DNA of 64,000 bases, taken from GCA-002050365 sp964237235. GTDB lineage: Bacteria > Acidobacteriota > Blastocatellia > Pyrinomonadales > Pyrinomonadaceae. Positions 15,364 to 24,134 of this stretch are shown piece after piece. The first letter of the stretch is position 1; the number at the start of each line of letters is the position of its first letter. Under the pieces are notes generated by a model. It was not told the origin of the DNA, ran no database searches, and saw nothing but the letters and a program-made list of their open reading frames with translations. Position numbers and translations under genes: made by a program. Location: positions 80,328 to 144,327 of the forward strand of contig CAXSGY010000012.1 of assembly GCA_964237235.1 (NCBI GenBank). The letters are read 5' to 3'.

Positions 15364-17598
15364 CTAAAACATCCGCGCTGCCCGATCAATTTCCGCCGCG
15401 AAATTTTCGATTGTTTGGGCAGTAATTTTTATCTGGCTTTCGGCTTCCGTCCAGTTGCGCTGCTCAATCGCTTCGCGCACACCCGGCAGCGTTTTCACGC
15501 CGTAACCGGTGTAAAATCCGGGCGCGTAAATTTGATGTTTGAACCAGTCGCGGCGCGGCAGTCCGTTTGCCGAAGTCAGCGCGCGTTCGGATTTCATCAA
15601 AATTTGGTCGAGCTGCATTTGCTGCGCGGGCGACGCGATTGTTTTCGACGCTTTCTGATAATTGTTCGCGCTTGTTTGAAGTTTCGTTAAAGCGTTTTGC
15701 AGCGGCGCGAAATTTATAAGCGGCACGTCCGCCTTCGGCTTCGGCAAAACGAAAAATTCTGTCGGGTCCTGCGCCGCGCGCAGCGTTCCGTCAGCGATCA
15801 TTTGATTCATTTGTTTGGTTTCATCGCGCATCTGGTCGGCGAGCGCGTTGATTTCCTTGATATAAACTCCGATGGTTTCAGCGAAATTTGTAAATTCAAA
15901 CGGCAAAACGTCCGCGTCGGCAAAGCGCAGCGTCATCCGTCCGGCGGTTTGCGCTAGCGCGATGCCGTAGTCGAAGTTGGGATCGCCGAAGCGCGTGTAA
16001 TGCGCGAACGAATCGTAAATCGAATGGTAAGAGCCGCCGCCGTCTTCGCCGCCGTAACCTAAATTCAACGAAGCGATGCCGAGATGTTGCAGAAACGGCG
16101 TAAAATCCGAACCCGAACCGAGCGCACCGATGCGCCAATCGGCACGTTCTCTGATTTCCTTTTTCGCGGTCGGCGAGCCGTTGACCATCTGCGCCGCCCG
16201 CAAACGTTTTTCGACGGTGAGTTTCGTTTGCGGATCAGAGACATCTCTGGACACTTCGTTGACGAATTTTTCGAGTGTGTGCGAGCCGCCGACTCCCAAA
16301 AATCCGCGCCCGTTCGAATCGGAATTGATATAGACGACCGCCTTTTCCTTTAGCTCGTCGGCGTGCGTTTCCGCCCATTCGGTCGAACCGAGCAGTCCCG
16401 GTTCTTCGCCGTCCCACGCGCAGAAAACGATTGTCCGTTTCGGTCGCCAACCCGACTTTGCCAATTCACCGATGACGCGCGCTTCTTCGAGTTCGGCGAC
16501 CAATCCCGATAAAGGATCGTCCGCGCCGTTGACCCAGGCATCGTGATGATTGCCGCGCATAATCCATTCGTCGGGACGTTCCGCGCCCGGCATTTTCGCA
16601 ATCACGTCGTATAAAGGTTTCGTGTCCCAATTAAAAGCGAGTTTCAGATGAACGCGGGTTTTGTCGGTTCCGCCGAAATGATATGTGATCGGCAATGCGC
16701 CGCGCCACGCCGACGGCACGACCGCGCCTTCGAGACTGCGAAGCAATGGAAGCGCGTCCGCATAGGAAATCGGCATTACCGGAATTTTCGTAATCGTCGG
16801 CGCGTCGCGGCGTTCAAGCCGTTTCGCATCCTTCGTCGCGCCCGTGCCGGGCGTTAAAGGATCGCCGGGAAACAGCGGCATATCGGCGACCGAGCCGCGC
16901 TGCGCGCCGTTTTCGCTGCGATACGCGCCCTTCGGATAAACGTCGCCCTGGAAAAATCCGTCGTCGCGCGGGTCCGAATAAATCAAACAGCCGATTGCGC
17001 CGTGTTCGGCGGCGACCTTCGGCTTGATGCCGCGCCAAGAGCCGCCGTAACGCGCGATGACGATTTTGCCGCGCACGTCAACGCCGCGCTTTTCTAATTC
17101 TTCGTAATCCGCCGGAACGCCATAATTGACGTAAACGAGCGGCGCGGTGACATCGCCGTCAATCGAATATGCGTTATAAGTCGGCAGCTGTTCTTTAATT
17201 TGGGCGGTCGTCGCATCTTCCTTCAATGGCGGCTCGACTAATTTGGCGCGAAATTTGACGGGCGCGAGCATCTCCAAAACGCGCGTTTTCGGAGTCGGAA
17301 ACAAAACGTCGAACGATTCGATGTTTGCGTCGTAGCCCCACGATTTGAAAAGCTGGAGCATAAACTCGGCGTTTTCCTTATCGAATAATGATCCGACGTG
17401 ATGCGGTCGCGCCGACATTTTTCGCATCCAATCGCGCAAATTCGCCGTCTTCAGCGAAGCGTCGAATCGTCGTTCGAGCGATTTTTGATCGGCTGACGAA
17501 TCGGCACCGAATCCCATTAAAGAAGGATTGACGGTTTGCCCGAAAATCAACGAAGCGGACACGCAAAAAAATAAAATGCCGGATACAAATTGGCGCAT
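15364..17598 (-). CDS. Secreted M28 metallopeptidase (glutamate carboxypeptidase II-like)
   Basis: 744 residues with a signal peptide (QFVSGILFFCVSASLIFGQ). The layout is that of the NAALADase/PSMA family: an N-terminal part, a protease-associated domain (about 140-290, with VYVNYGVPADYEELEKRGVD and GKIVIARYGG), the M28 catalytic domain and a C-terminal helical dimerisation domain. The two-zinc ligands are visible as HHDAWVNGADDPLSG, WDGEEPGLLGSTEW and INSDSNGRG, plus the His in GGSYHSIYDSFAHY. It should cleave short acidic or other small peptides outside the cytoplasm. It stands alone, bordered by repeats on both sides. Confidence 0.9.
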   Translation of the reverse strand: MRQFVSGILFFCVSASLIFGQTVNPSLMGFGADSSADQKSLERRFDASLKTANLRDWMRKMSARPHHVGSLFDKENAEFMLQLFKSWGYDANIESFDVLFPTPKTRVLEMLAPVKFRAKLVEPPLKEDATTAQIKEQLPTYNAYSIDGDVTAPLVYVNYGVPADYEELEKRGVDVRGKIVIARYGGSWRGIKPKVAAEHGAIGCLIYSDPRDDGFFQGDVYPKGAYRSENGAQRGSVADMPLFPGDPLTPGTGATKDAKRLERRDAPTITKIPVMPISYADALPLLRSLEGAVVPSAWRGALPITYHFGGTDKTRVHLKLAFNWDTKPLYDVIAKMPGAERPDEWIMRGNHHDAWVNGADDPLSGLVAELEEARVIGELAKSGWRPKRTIVFCAWDGEEPGLLGSTEWAETHADELKEKAVVYINSDSNGRGFLGVGGSHTLEKFVNEVSRDVSDPQTKLTVEKRLRAAQMVNGSPTAKKEIRERADWRIGALGSGSDFTPFLQHLGIASLNLGYGGEDGGGSYHSIYDSFAHYTRFGDPNFDYGIALAQTAGRMTLRFADADVLPFEFTNFAETIGVYIKEINALADQMRDETKQMNQMIADGTLRAAQDPTEFFVLPKPKADVPLINFAPLQNALTKLQTSANNYQKASKTIASPAQQMQLDQILMKSERALTSANGLPRRDWFKHQIYAPGFYTGYGVKTLPGVREAIEQRNWTEAESQIKITAQTIENFAAEIDRAARMF

Positions 17599-17704
17599 AG
17601 AATATTCCTCTGAAATTTAATTTTGGAATGCCTTTCGGAAATGCTTAAATTTTCAGACGACGCGCTGAAAATGTCAATCTATGTGTGAGAATTTGACTGG
17701 AAAC

Positions 17705-17825
17705 TATCTCAAAAATAAAAATCTACGGTTCAGAGGCGCGCCTACTGCCCGCCGTTCGCAATAAATTTCGAGCGAGGGCGGACAGTAGGCGCGCCTCTGA
17801 ACCATCGAAAAATATTTTTGAGATA
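17705..17825. repeat. Compound palindromic element (REP-like)
   Basis: A perfect outer inverted repeat (TATCTCAAAAATA at 17705-17717 and its complement at 17813-17825) encloses an inner hairpin at 17727-17803 with arms of about 27 bases (starting GGTTCAGAGGCGCGCCTACTG), one mismatch and a loop of about 22 bases. No coding frame. It lies between the peptidase start and a small gene and looks like an interspersed mobile or REP-type element. Confidence 0.75.
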
Positions 17826-17875
17826 ACTTCTAGTTTAAGTCGGAAACAAATTTTGCCCAAAAATCAGGAGTTAAG

Positions 17876-18112
17876 TTATGTTCGGATTCTGCCTCTTTTT
17901 ACTGTGTCAAGATATTCATAATAATTGTCCGGCGAGTTTACAAATAAGCTGAATGCGGCAATGTCCGTTTGATTTTGCAGTCCGAGCTGTCGAAGCATTT
18001 CTTCGGCAACATATTTTGGAACGTCCGTCGTTGCTCGCGGAACTTTAATCGGTGGCAACGCCCTCTGCGTGTTCGGATTCTCTGGCGGTGGATTTTTTTG
18101 AGCGGGTGGCAT
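17876..18112 (-). CDS. Small Pro-rich hypothetical protein
   Basis: 78 residues, no signal peptide. The first 30 are Pro/Asn/Gln-rich (PAQKNPPPENPNTQRALPPI); the rest is a compact, amphipathic segment (AEEMLRQLGLQNQTDIAAFS). A GGAG ribosome-binding site stands about 9 bases before the ATG, which supports it as a real gene despite its size. It lies directly beside the palindromic element. No family recognised. Confidence 0.55.
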   Translation of the reverse strand: MPPAQKNPPPENPNTQRALPPIKVPRATTDVPKYVAEEMLRQLGLQNQTDIAAFSLFVNSPDNYYEYLDTVKRGRIRT

Positions 18113-18283
18113 TGAAGCATCTCCGTTGTGAATTTGGGGTGCGAAAATTCTATCATTGCTGACGGGCAGAAGCCGGATTTTTAAAAGCCGATTAAATTTT
18201 CCGGATGATTTTCGATGAAACTTTGCTTTGGATCGGTCGAAGCGCGCTCGAAAGCTCGAAACTCACGTTCGGAATCGGCGGTT

Positions 18284-19156
18284 TCAACGACTGAAATCTT
18301 CGGCTAAAAATTCGCGCAGAGAATCGGTAACAACGTCGGACGCTTCGTTGTTTACCCAATGTCCGCTGTCCGGAATGCGGACTTCGGAAAACGGCGCGTC
18401 AACCGCTTCGCCGACTCGTTCGACGGTTGCGGGCAGCACGGCGAAGTCCTTTTCGCCGTAGATGAAAAGCGTCGGAACGCGGATTTTATCTTCGGGATTC
18501 GCTTTTGTAAAAATGCGGCTCCAGAGATTGGCGCGGTAATAATTTAAAAGCGAACTCAGATGAGCGGTTTCGCGCCACGATTTTTTATATTCGGCGATGT
18601 CCGCGTCGGTGAAAACGCCCCGATTCGCCGTCGAAGTTTTCAGGCTGTTCGCCAAAAGCGCGTAATCGTTGCGCGTTAAAAGCCATTCGGGTAAAAACGG
18701 AATCTGCACGAAGAACATATACCAGCTCGCGCGAAGTTGTTTGAACGTCTGATTTTTTTGCCAGACGGACATCGGCGGAATTTGCATCGCGCAGAGTTTG
18801 GAAACATATTCGGGATGCGTCTGCGCCGTCGCCCACGCGATTGACGCGCCCCAATCGTGTCCGACGACCGCCGCTTTTTCAAATCCCAAATGGCGAATCA
18901 AACCGCACACGTCGTCAACGAGCTTTTCGATTTTGTAATCTTCGATTTTTCCCGGTTTGTCCGACAAATTATAACCGCGCAAATCCGGCGCGACGATTGT
19001 ATATTCGTCGCTTAAGGCTTCGATTTGTCTGCGCCACGAATACCAGAACTCTGGAAAACCGTGCAGCAGCAGAACGAGTTTCGCGCCGCTTCCGGCACGC
19101 GCGTAATGAATTTTTACCGCGCCGATTTGCGCGTATTCAAATTTAATTTCACTCAT
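18284..19156 (-). CDS. Alpha/beta hydrolase, epoxide hydrolase-like
   Basis: 290 residues with the epoxide hydrolase layout. The oxyanion motif is HGFPEFWYSW, then APDLRGYNLSDKP, and the nucleophile elbow is VGHDWGASIAWA with Asp as nucleophile. A cap domain follows with aromatic residues, then FIYGEKDFAVLP with the acid and DSGHWVNNEAS with the catalytic His. It probably hydrolyses an epoxide or haloalkane-type substrate in the cytoplasm. It is the last gene of a run with the AtuA C-terminal-like gene, directly abutting it (stop and start adjacent), and the NUDIX gene. Confidence 0.85.
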   Translation of the reverse strand: MSEIKFEYAQIGAVKIHYARAGSGAKLVLLLHGFPEFWYSWRRQIEALSDEYTIVAPDLRGYNLSDKPGKIEDYKIEKLVDDVCGLIRHLGFEKAAVVGHDWGASIAWATAQTHPEYVSKLCAMQIPPMSVWQKNQTFKQLRASWYMFFVQIPFLPEWLLTRNDYALLANSLKTSTANRGVFTDADIAEYKKSWRETAHLSSLLNYYRANLWSRIFTKANPEDKIRVPTLFIYGEKDFAVLPATVERVGEAVDAPFSEVRIPDSGHWVNNEASDVVTDSLREFLAEDFSR

Positions 19157-19498
19157 CTAAAACCCCAAATTTTTCGCTTCGTCGTCGGAAACTTCGATTT
19201 TCATTCTAAGCAGCGCGGTCGAAAAAGTTTTCCCTTGCGCGTCGGTCATCAAAGATAAAGTTCCGCCGCCGCCTAACGATTCGTGCAGCAGAAAATTCAA
19301 CGCCTTTAAATTCGGCAGTTCAAAGCGTTCTACGTCGCCTTTGACCATCGCGCCGAAATGCGCTTTGACCGCTTCCGCCGTGACGCGTTCAACGAGCAGC
19401 GGGTAAAATTCGTCTTTGAGCGCGATGACACCGACGTTTGCCGTGTCGCCTTTGTCGCCCGAACGCGCGTGCGCCAGCTTTGTTAATTCGATTTTCAT
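19157..19498 (-). CDS. AtuA C-terminal-like (ferredoxin-fold) protein
   Basis: 113 residues from ATG 19498. It matches the C-terminal domain found at the end of AtuA-type proteins, with the typical start LAHARSGDKGDTANVGVIAL and a Gly-rich centre (LHESLGGGGTLSLMTDAQGK). In many species this domain is fused to AtuA; here the AtuA part is a separate gene at 21348-22715. AtuA proteins belong to acyclic terpene (citronellol/geraniol) or related acyl-CoA catabolism clusters; their chemical role is not established. It overlaps the NUDIX gene by four bases. Confidence 0.8.
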   Translation of the reverse strand: MKIELTKLAHARSGDKGDTANVGVIALKDEFYPLLVERVTAEAVKAHFGAMVKGDVERFELPNLKALNFLLHESLGGGGTLSLMTDAQGKTFSTALLRMKIEVSDDEAKNLGF

Positions 19499-20049
19499 AA
19501 ATGTTTGTCGTGCAGATTGAAAAAATAAAACGCCGTGATCGCAAGCGAATGCGTAATTTTTCCGCTTTCGATCAGCTGTCTAATATCGGCGAGCGGAAAC
19601 AATTTCGTGACGACGTTTTCGTGTTCGTCAAAATCGGTTTCGCCTTTTTTTTCGCAGTCGAAGGCGGCGAAATGATGAATCCAATTATTCTGAATCGCCG
19701 GATTCGGGCGCGATTTTCCGAGCGCGACGAATTCTTTCGAAGAATAACCGGTTTCTTCCAGAAGTTCGCGCCGCGCCGCCGTCTCCGCCGACTCGTTTTC
19801 GTCAACCATTCCGCCCGGAATTTCCAGAATTGTTTCTTCGATGCCGTGCCGAAATTGTTCGATCAAAACGATTTCGTCTTTGTTCGTTAAAGCGATGACG
19901 TTGACCCAATCGGGATTTTCGGTGACGAAAAAAGACGACTGCGTGCCGTCGGATGCGCGCTCGCACAAATCTTCACGAACAGTAAAAACGCGGCAGTCGG
20001 CGATTTGTTTCGATTCGACGCGCTTCCAGATTTCGATTTCTTCGCTCAT
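19495..20049 (-). CDS. NUDIX hydrolase, ADP-ribose pyrophosphatase-like
   Basis: 184 residues. The NUDIX box is complete: GGMVDENESAETAARRELLE followed by ETGY (Gx5Ex7REUxEExGU). The preceding strand VIALTNKDEIVLIEQFRHG and the GGMV start are typical of ADP-sugar or ADP-ribose pyrophosphatases, which split the pyrophosphate bond with Mg2+. It is the first gene of the run NUDIX - AtuA C-domain - hydrolase, with a 4-base overlap to the next gene. The substrate is not proven. Confidence 0.85.
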   Translation of the reverse strand: MSEEIEIWKRVESKQIADCRVFTVREDLCERASDGTQSSFFVTENPDWVNVIALTNKDEIVLIEQFRHGIEETILEIPGGMVDENESAETAARRELLEETGYSSKEFVALGKSRPNPAIQNNWIHHFAAFDCEKKGETDFDEHENVVTKLFPLADIRQLIESGKITHSLAITAFYFFNLHDKHL

Positions 20050-20134
20050 ATTTCGTTTGTATTTTGAATGACTTTATTATTAGAAATGTGATTCAATAAT
20101 AAATCAAGTATCCGAATTTTAAGGGAAAAAGTTT

Positions 20135-21127
20135 ATGAATAAAAAAATAATTTTTATCGCCGCTTTCGCTTTGCTGGCGAATGTCTATGCGTCCGCGCAA
20201 ACGCCGACACCGACACCGGACTCGATGACAATGCCGATGTCCGCGCCGACACCGGCGAATTTGGACACGATTTTGAACGAAGCCGCCAAACAGACCGCGT
20301 TTTATCAGGAAACATTCAAAAATCTGCTGGCGACCGAAACGAAAACTTTTGAGAAATATGACAAGCAGGAAGAAATCAAAAATCAAACCGTTATTAAATC
20401 AATTTTTCTGGTTTATCAATCCGCTAAAGATGCGAGTAAAACTTTCGAACTGCGAAACGCTTTAAAGGTTGACGACAAACCGCTTCCCGACAGTCAGGCG
20501 CGGGCGGAGAAGTTTCTGGAAGAATTGAAAAAAACCGACAACACGCAAAAGGAATTGGAGAAAATCGAAAAGGAAAACGGACGTTTCGACCCGACTTTGG
20601 AAATCAGCGGCTTTACGCTTTTTCAGGGAATCGCGCTGGCAGGAAATCTGCGACCCGTTTTTGAATTCAAACTGCTCGAACCGGAAGCCGCTTCCGACGG
20701 CGATGCGTATGTCGTGAGCTATCGGCAAACGAAAAAAAGTCCGTTCATCATCATTGACGGAAAAAGTGGTCAAACCGCAGGTCTGAGCGCGGTTTATAAC
20801 ACGGATATTCCCGACGCTCTCAAGAAAAACGACGTTTTTCTGCGCGGGAAATTGTGGATTGACAAACAGACTTTTCAAATCCGCCGCGAGGAAAGGGAAT
20901 TAGTAATTCAAACCGCCGAACCAATCGTCGCCTTTAAAACGGTTTTTGAATATCAGCCGAGCCAATACGAGATTTTCGTGCCGAAAAAAATTACGTTCAC
21001 GGAAAATCGTTTGAAGAAAATCTCAAAAGCCGATAATTTTGTCGCGACCAAAGAAATAATCGCCACCTTCGATTATTCGGAATTCAAAAAAACCGACACC
21101 GACGTGCGGCTTTTGGACGAGAACTAA
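20135..21127 (+). CDS. Secreted protein with LolA-like fold, function unknown
   Basis: 330 residues. A signal peptide (IIFIAAFALLANVYASA) is followed by a Thr/Pro/Met linker. The body alternates strands with LQ-type charged stretches, and the final third (LWIDKQTFQIRREERELVIQ then YEIFVPKKITFTENR) resembles the beta-sheet part of outer-membrane lipoprotein sorting (LolA/LolB-like) proteins, as seen in many acidobacterial secreted proteins. This is a fold guess from pattern. The gene is monocistronic with a terminator. Confidence 0.6.
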   Translation: MNKKIIFIAAFALLANVYASAQTPTPTPDSMTMPMSAPTPANLDTILNEAAKQTAFYQETFKNLLATETKTFEKYDKQEEIKNQTVIKSIFLVYQSAKDASKTFELRNALKVDDKPLPDSQARAEKFLEELKKTDNTQKELEKIEKENGRFDPTLEISGFTLFQGIALAGNLRPVFEFKLLEPEAASDGDAYVVSYRQTKKSPFIIIDGKSGQTAGLSAVYNTDIPDALKKNDVFLRGKLWIDKQTFQIRREERELVIQTAEPIVAFKTVFEYQPSQYEIFVPKKITFTENRLKKISKADNFVATKEIIATFDYSEFKKTDTDVRLLDEN

Positions 21128-21155
21128 AATCGGCGAAATAAAATGCGTGAAAAAG

Positions 21156-21186
21156 AAAGGCTTTCAAAAACTTGAAAGCCTTTTTT
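21156..21186 (+). terminator. Rho-independent terminator
   Basis: Twelve-base arms AAAGGCTTTCAA (21156-21167) and TTGAAAGCCTTT (21172-21183) with a 4-base loop, then TTT. It ends the LolA-like gene. Confidence 0.85.
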
Positions 21187-21296
21187 AGAGCGGATTCAAG
21201 ACAGATATTTGGAATGAGATTTTTCTCTATGTCTCTATGTTTCTATGTGTTTCGAGATTTTTCTTAAACACATAGAAACATAGAGACATAGAGTTT
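21187..21296. repeat. Dispersed CATAG-type repeat, copy 1
   Basis: Begins with AGAGCGGATTCAAGAC and contains a perfect 28-bp inverted repeat (21225-21252 and 21266-21293; arm end TTTCTATGTGTTT) around a 13-base loop. The arms themselves are tandem CTATGT heptamer-like units. Related copies are at 49412-49508 and 52668-52738. Confidence 0.7.
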
Positions 21297-21347
21297 TTAA
21301 GATGCTTCGGTTTCTGGCTGACAGCTACTCAAAATCTGCTTTTGGTT

Positions 21348-22715
21348 TTACGCTTCGATGATTTCGACATTTGTTTCGATCAATTCTTTCGGAATCAGCG
21401 CGGGAAAATACGCCATAATTTCTTCCACCTTCGGGCGACCGCCCGCGAATCCCGTCACTGACGGCGGACCGGTCAAAATCAGCGGCGCGATTTCTTTGGT
21501 AAATCTTTCGACATCGGCTTTGTTCTGCCCGCGCACGCCGACGCGCAATTGAACTTCGGGAATGTCGCCGCGCGGTTCGCCCGCCAACGCGCCGTGCGTC
21601 GCGCTGACACCGACGAATTCGGTCAAAATCGTGTCGAATTTCAATCCCAATTTATCGAGTCGCGCCCGCAAAATTCGGTCGGCGGCTTTAGCTTTTTCAA
21701 AAGCGTCCGGATAAGAATAAACGAGCGTTCCGACCGCCTTCCAGCCGCCCGAGTAAGCGATGGAAACTTTGTAAAACGGCGTTCTCGGACTGCCTTCGAT
21801 GCCGAACACGCGGACGCGGTTCGCGCCGTCGTCTTTTAACCGAATCGTCGTAAAATCGGCAATCACGTCGGGCGTAATATAGCTTTTCGGATCGCCCATT
21901 TCATATAAAAGCTGTTCCTTGATTGACGGAATATTGATGCGCCCGCCGGTTTTTTCGTGTTTGGTGATGACAAATTCGCCGTCTCGAAACGCCTCGACAA
22001 TCGGAAAACCGATGTTTGCCAGATCGGGAATCGTCTGCCAATCGTATTGACAGTTGCCGCCCGAACACTGCGCTCCGCATTCGATAATATGCCCGGCAAT
22101 CGTTCCCGCCGCGACTCGATTCCAATCTTCAAACGACCAGCCGAATTCGTGCATCAAAGGCGCGAGCGTCAAGCCCGTGTCGGTTAAGCGACCGCCGACG
22201 ACGATTTGCGCCTCTCTGTTTAAAGCTTCGACCAGCGGCTGCGCGCCGAGATAGACGTTTGCCGACTGCACTTTGTCGAGAATACCGTGCAAGGATTCGC
22301 CCGTGTCCATATTGTCGATTGTTACGCCCCGGTCGAGAAATTCTTCGAGCCGTTCGAGAATATCGTCACCGGTGACGACACCGATTTTTACTTTGCCGCT
22401 CAGACCCGAATCATTTGCCGCGTCCCGAATCGCTTCGGCGCAGCCTTTCACATTGACACCGCCCGCGTTCGATAAAACCTTGATATTTTTTTCGACGCAA
22501 TCGGGCAGAATCTCTCGCATCAGGCTGACGAAATCTCTGGCGTAACCGGCGTTCGGATCGCGCTGTTTTTGTTTCTGGACGATTGACATCGTCACTTCGG
22601 CGAGATAATCGAGCATCAGATAATCAATTTGTCCTCCGCGCACCTGTTCAATCGGCGCGGTCGGCAAATCGCCCCAAAAACCCTGTCCGCCGGCTACTCT
22701 GACTTTTTCCTTCAT
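21348..22715 (-). CDS. AtuA family protein (DUF1446 domain)
   Basis: 455 residues, the main AtuA domain without the C-terminal ferredoxin-like part (that part is the gene at 19157). Typical stretches are RVAGGQGFWGDLPTAPIEQV at the start, VLSNAGGVNVKGCAEAIRDA, VVGGRLTDTGLTLAPLMHEFG and HIIECGAQCSGGNCQYDW. AtuA is required for growth on citronellol and related acids in pseudomonads, but its reaction is not known. With the acyl-CoA carboxylase (8) and enoyl-CoA hydratases it fits a branched-acid breakdown set. It is separated from its partner domain by the NUDIX and LolA-like genes and by two repeats. Confidence 0.85.
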   Translation of the reverse strand: MKEKVRVAGGQGFWGDLPTAPIEQVRGGQIDYLMLDYLAEVTMSIVQKQKQRDPNAGYARDFVSLMREILPDCVEKNIKVLSNAGGVNVKGCAEAIRDAANDSGLSGKVKIGVVTGDDILERLEEFLDRGVTIDNMDTGESLHGILDKVQSANVYLGAQPLVEALNREAQIVVGGRLTDTGLTLAPLMHEFGWSFEDWNRVAAGTIAGHIIECGAQCSGGNCQYDWQTIPDLANIGFPIVEAFRDGEFVITKHEKTGGRINIPSIKEQLLYEMGDPKSYITPDVIADFTTIRLKDDGANRVRVFGIEGSPRTPFYKVSIAYSGGWKAVGTLVYSYPDAFEKAKAADRILRARLDKLGLKFDTILTEFVGVSATHGALAGEPRGDIPEVQLRVGVRGQNKADVERFTKEIAPLILTGPPSVTGFAGGRPKVEEIMAYFPALIPKELIETNVEIIEA

Positions 22716-22751
22716 TTGGTTTTTTGCCCGTCAACTTGAATTAATAAAAAA

Positions 22752-22787
22752 CAACGTCCGCAATAGTATGAACTGTTGCGGACGTTG
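22752..22787 (-). terminator. Rho-independent terminator
   Basis: Perfect 12-base arms CAACGTCCGCAA (22752-22763) and its complement (22776-22787), loop of 12 bases. On the minus strand TTTTTT follows. It ends the small basic secreted protein gene at 22809. Confidence 0.85.
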
Positions 22788-22808
22788 ATTCAAATCTTCG
22801 GCTTCTGC

Positions 22809-23147
22809 TCAATTGACGATGACTTTCTTTGTCTTCTTGAAAATTGATTTTGTGCCTTTGACGGTTTTTCCGCCAACATATTTTGTGGTTTTGACTGTTT
22901 TCTTTGTCGCGTATTTGCCGCCCTGATAACCTTTTCTGCCGACATAAACCGTGCCTTTAGCGGTTTTACGGTAAGCATAAACTACGCCGCCCTTGCCCTT
23001 TCGATAAATATATTTCGAGCCGCTGATTACACCGCGCGGTCGTTTGCGGCGGACGGTCGTTTGAGCGTTCGCCGAAACATTATCAACGACGAATACGACC
23101 GAAAATAACATCGCTACCGAAAAAATAGCACCTAATACCTTTTTCAT
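22809..23147 (-). CDS. Small secreted Lys/Tyr/Gly-rich protein
   Basis: 112 residues. A signal peptide (SVAMLFSVVFVVDNVSANA) precedes a very basic mature part made of imperfect units of 8-12 residues such as YAYRKTAKGTVYVGRKG and TTKYVGGKTVKGTKS. The units resemble those of the neighbouring gene at 23186, but with a basic charge instead of an acidic one. Composition suggests interaction with acidic polymers or surfaces. Family unknown. Confidence 0.6.
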   Translation of the reverse strand: MKKVLGAIFSVAMLFSVVFVVDNVSANAQTTVRRKRPRGVISGSKYIYRKGKGGVVYAYRKTAKGTVYVGRKGYQGGKYATKKTVKTTKYVGGKTVKGTKSIFKKTKKVIVN

Positions 23148-23185
23148 ATAATTCTCCTCGTTTTGAAATTAAATAAAAACTTATC

Positions 23186-23632
23186 TCAGTTTATCACTTT
23201 TACGGTTTTCTCCGCGGCATTTTTTGTCGGATACCAAACTTTTTTCGTTACCCATTTCGCGCCGTCCCAAGTCGAAGTTGCGAAATACTTACCGCCCTCG
23301 ACGGTTTTTTCGGTGATGTTTTCCGTCGTTTCGACCGTATATTCGCCGACTTTCTGCGTTCCTTTGACGGTCGCCTTGCCCGCGCCGACTGTTACATTTT
23401 TTGTTTCACCGGCAACTTCGCCCGTTTTTTCAGCCGCGTCAACCGTGACATCTTTTGTTTTACCGGCTGCGTCCTTCGTCACTTCGACGGTTTTTTTGGC
23501 GGCATCAACCGTGACATCCTTTGTTTTATCAACAACCTTTTTGGTTGCATCAACAATCTGCGCGCTCGCTCCGACGTATGAAAACAATGCAAACGCCAGC
23601 AACATTCCGAAATATCCCAATCCTTTTAACAT
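23186..23632 (-). CDS. Secreted LEA/apolipoprotein-like repeat protein
   Basis: 148 residues from ATG 23632, which starts the signal peptide (GYFGMLLAFALFSYVGASA). The longer frame from 23677 adds an unlikely leader. The mature part consists of hydrophilic 13-mer-like repeats with the pattern KTKDVTVDAAKKT / KTKDVTVDAAEKT, similar to late-embryogenesis-abundant proteins, which fold into amphipathic helices under dehydration. The second half has YTVETTENITEKTVEGGKY. It lies beside the basic repeat protein, with 38 bases between stop and start, and may be co-transcribed. No proven role. Confidence 0.6.
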   Translation of the reverse strand: MLKGLGYFGMLLAFALFSYVGASAQIVDATKKVVDKTKDVTVDAAKKTVEVTKDAAGKTKDVTVDAAEKTGEVAGETKNVTVGAGKATVKGTQKVGEYTVETTENITEKTVEGGKYFATSTWDGAKWVTKKVWYPTKNAAEKTVKVIN

Positions 23633-23713
23633 AAATACCGTTACCTCCGAACAAAATTTAATACATTTGCTATGCAATAAAACGGTAATTTTGCACGTCC
23701 CGTGCCAAAAAAT

Positions 23714-24118
23714 TTAATTGTCCGCGCGAACGTTTTCGCGGATAAATTTTACGATGTCGTCGGTCGAAGTTCCGGGCAGAAAAATCTCGGAAACGCCGTT
23801 TGATTTAAGTGCGGGAATATCTTCCTGCGGCACGATGCCGCCGACCAGCACGAGCGTGTCGTCCATTCCGTTTTCGCGCAAAAGATTAACGATGCGCGGG
23901 CAGAGCGTGTTGTGCGCGCCCGACAGAATCGAGATGCCGACCGCGTCAACATCTTCCTGCAGAGCGGCGGCGGCGATCATTTCCGGCGTTTGCCGCAAGC
24001 CCGTATAAATCACTTCCATTCCCGCATCGCGCAGAGCGCGGGCAATCACCTTCGCGCCGCGGTCGTGTCCGTCGAGTCCGGGTTTGGCGACTAAAACTCT
24101 GATTTTTCTTTCAGCCAT
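23714..24118 (-). CDS. Methylmalonyl-CoA mutase B12-binding (small) subunit
   Basis: 134 residues from ATG 24118; the longer frame is not used because the conserved start is VRVLVAKPGLDGHDRG. That segment carries the B12 lower-ligand motif DGHDRG (D-x-H-x-x-G). TGLRQTPEMIAAAALQEDVD, SGAHNTLCPRIVNLL and LVGGIVPQEDIPAL complete the cobalamin-binding domain. The catalytic large subunit is a separate gene at 32301-33974. Together they form methylmalonyl-CoA mutase (or a close acyl-CoA isomerase), which converts (R)-methylmalonyl-CoA to succinyl-CoA. Separation of the two genes by 8 kb is notable. Confidence 0.9.
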   Translation of the reverse strand: MAERKIRVLVAKPGLDGHDRGAKVIARALRDAGMEVIYTGLRQTPEMIAAAALQEDVDAVGISILSGAHNTLCPRIVNLLRENGMDDTLVLVGGIVPQEDIPALKSNGVSEIFLPGTSTDDIVKFIRENVRADN

Positions 24119-24134
24119 AACGGGTTTAAGTATA

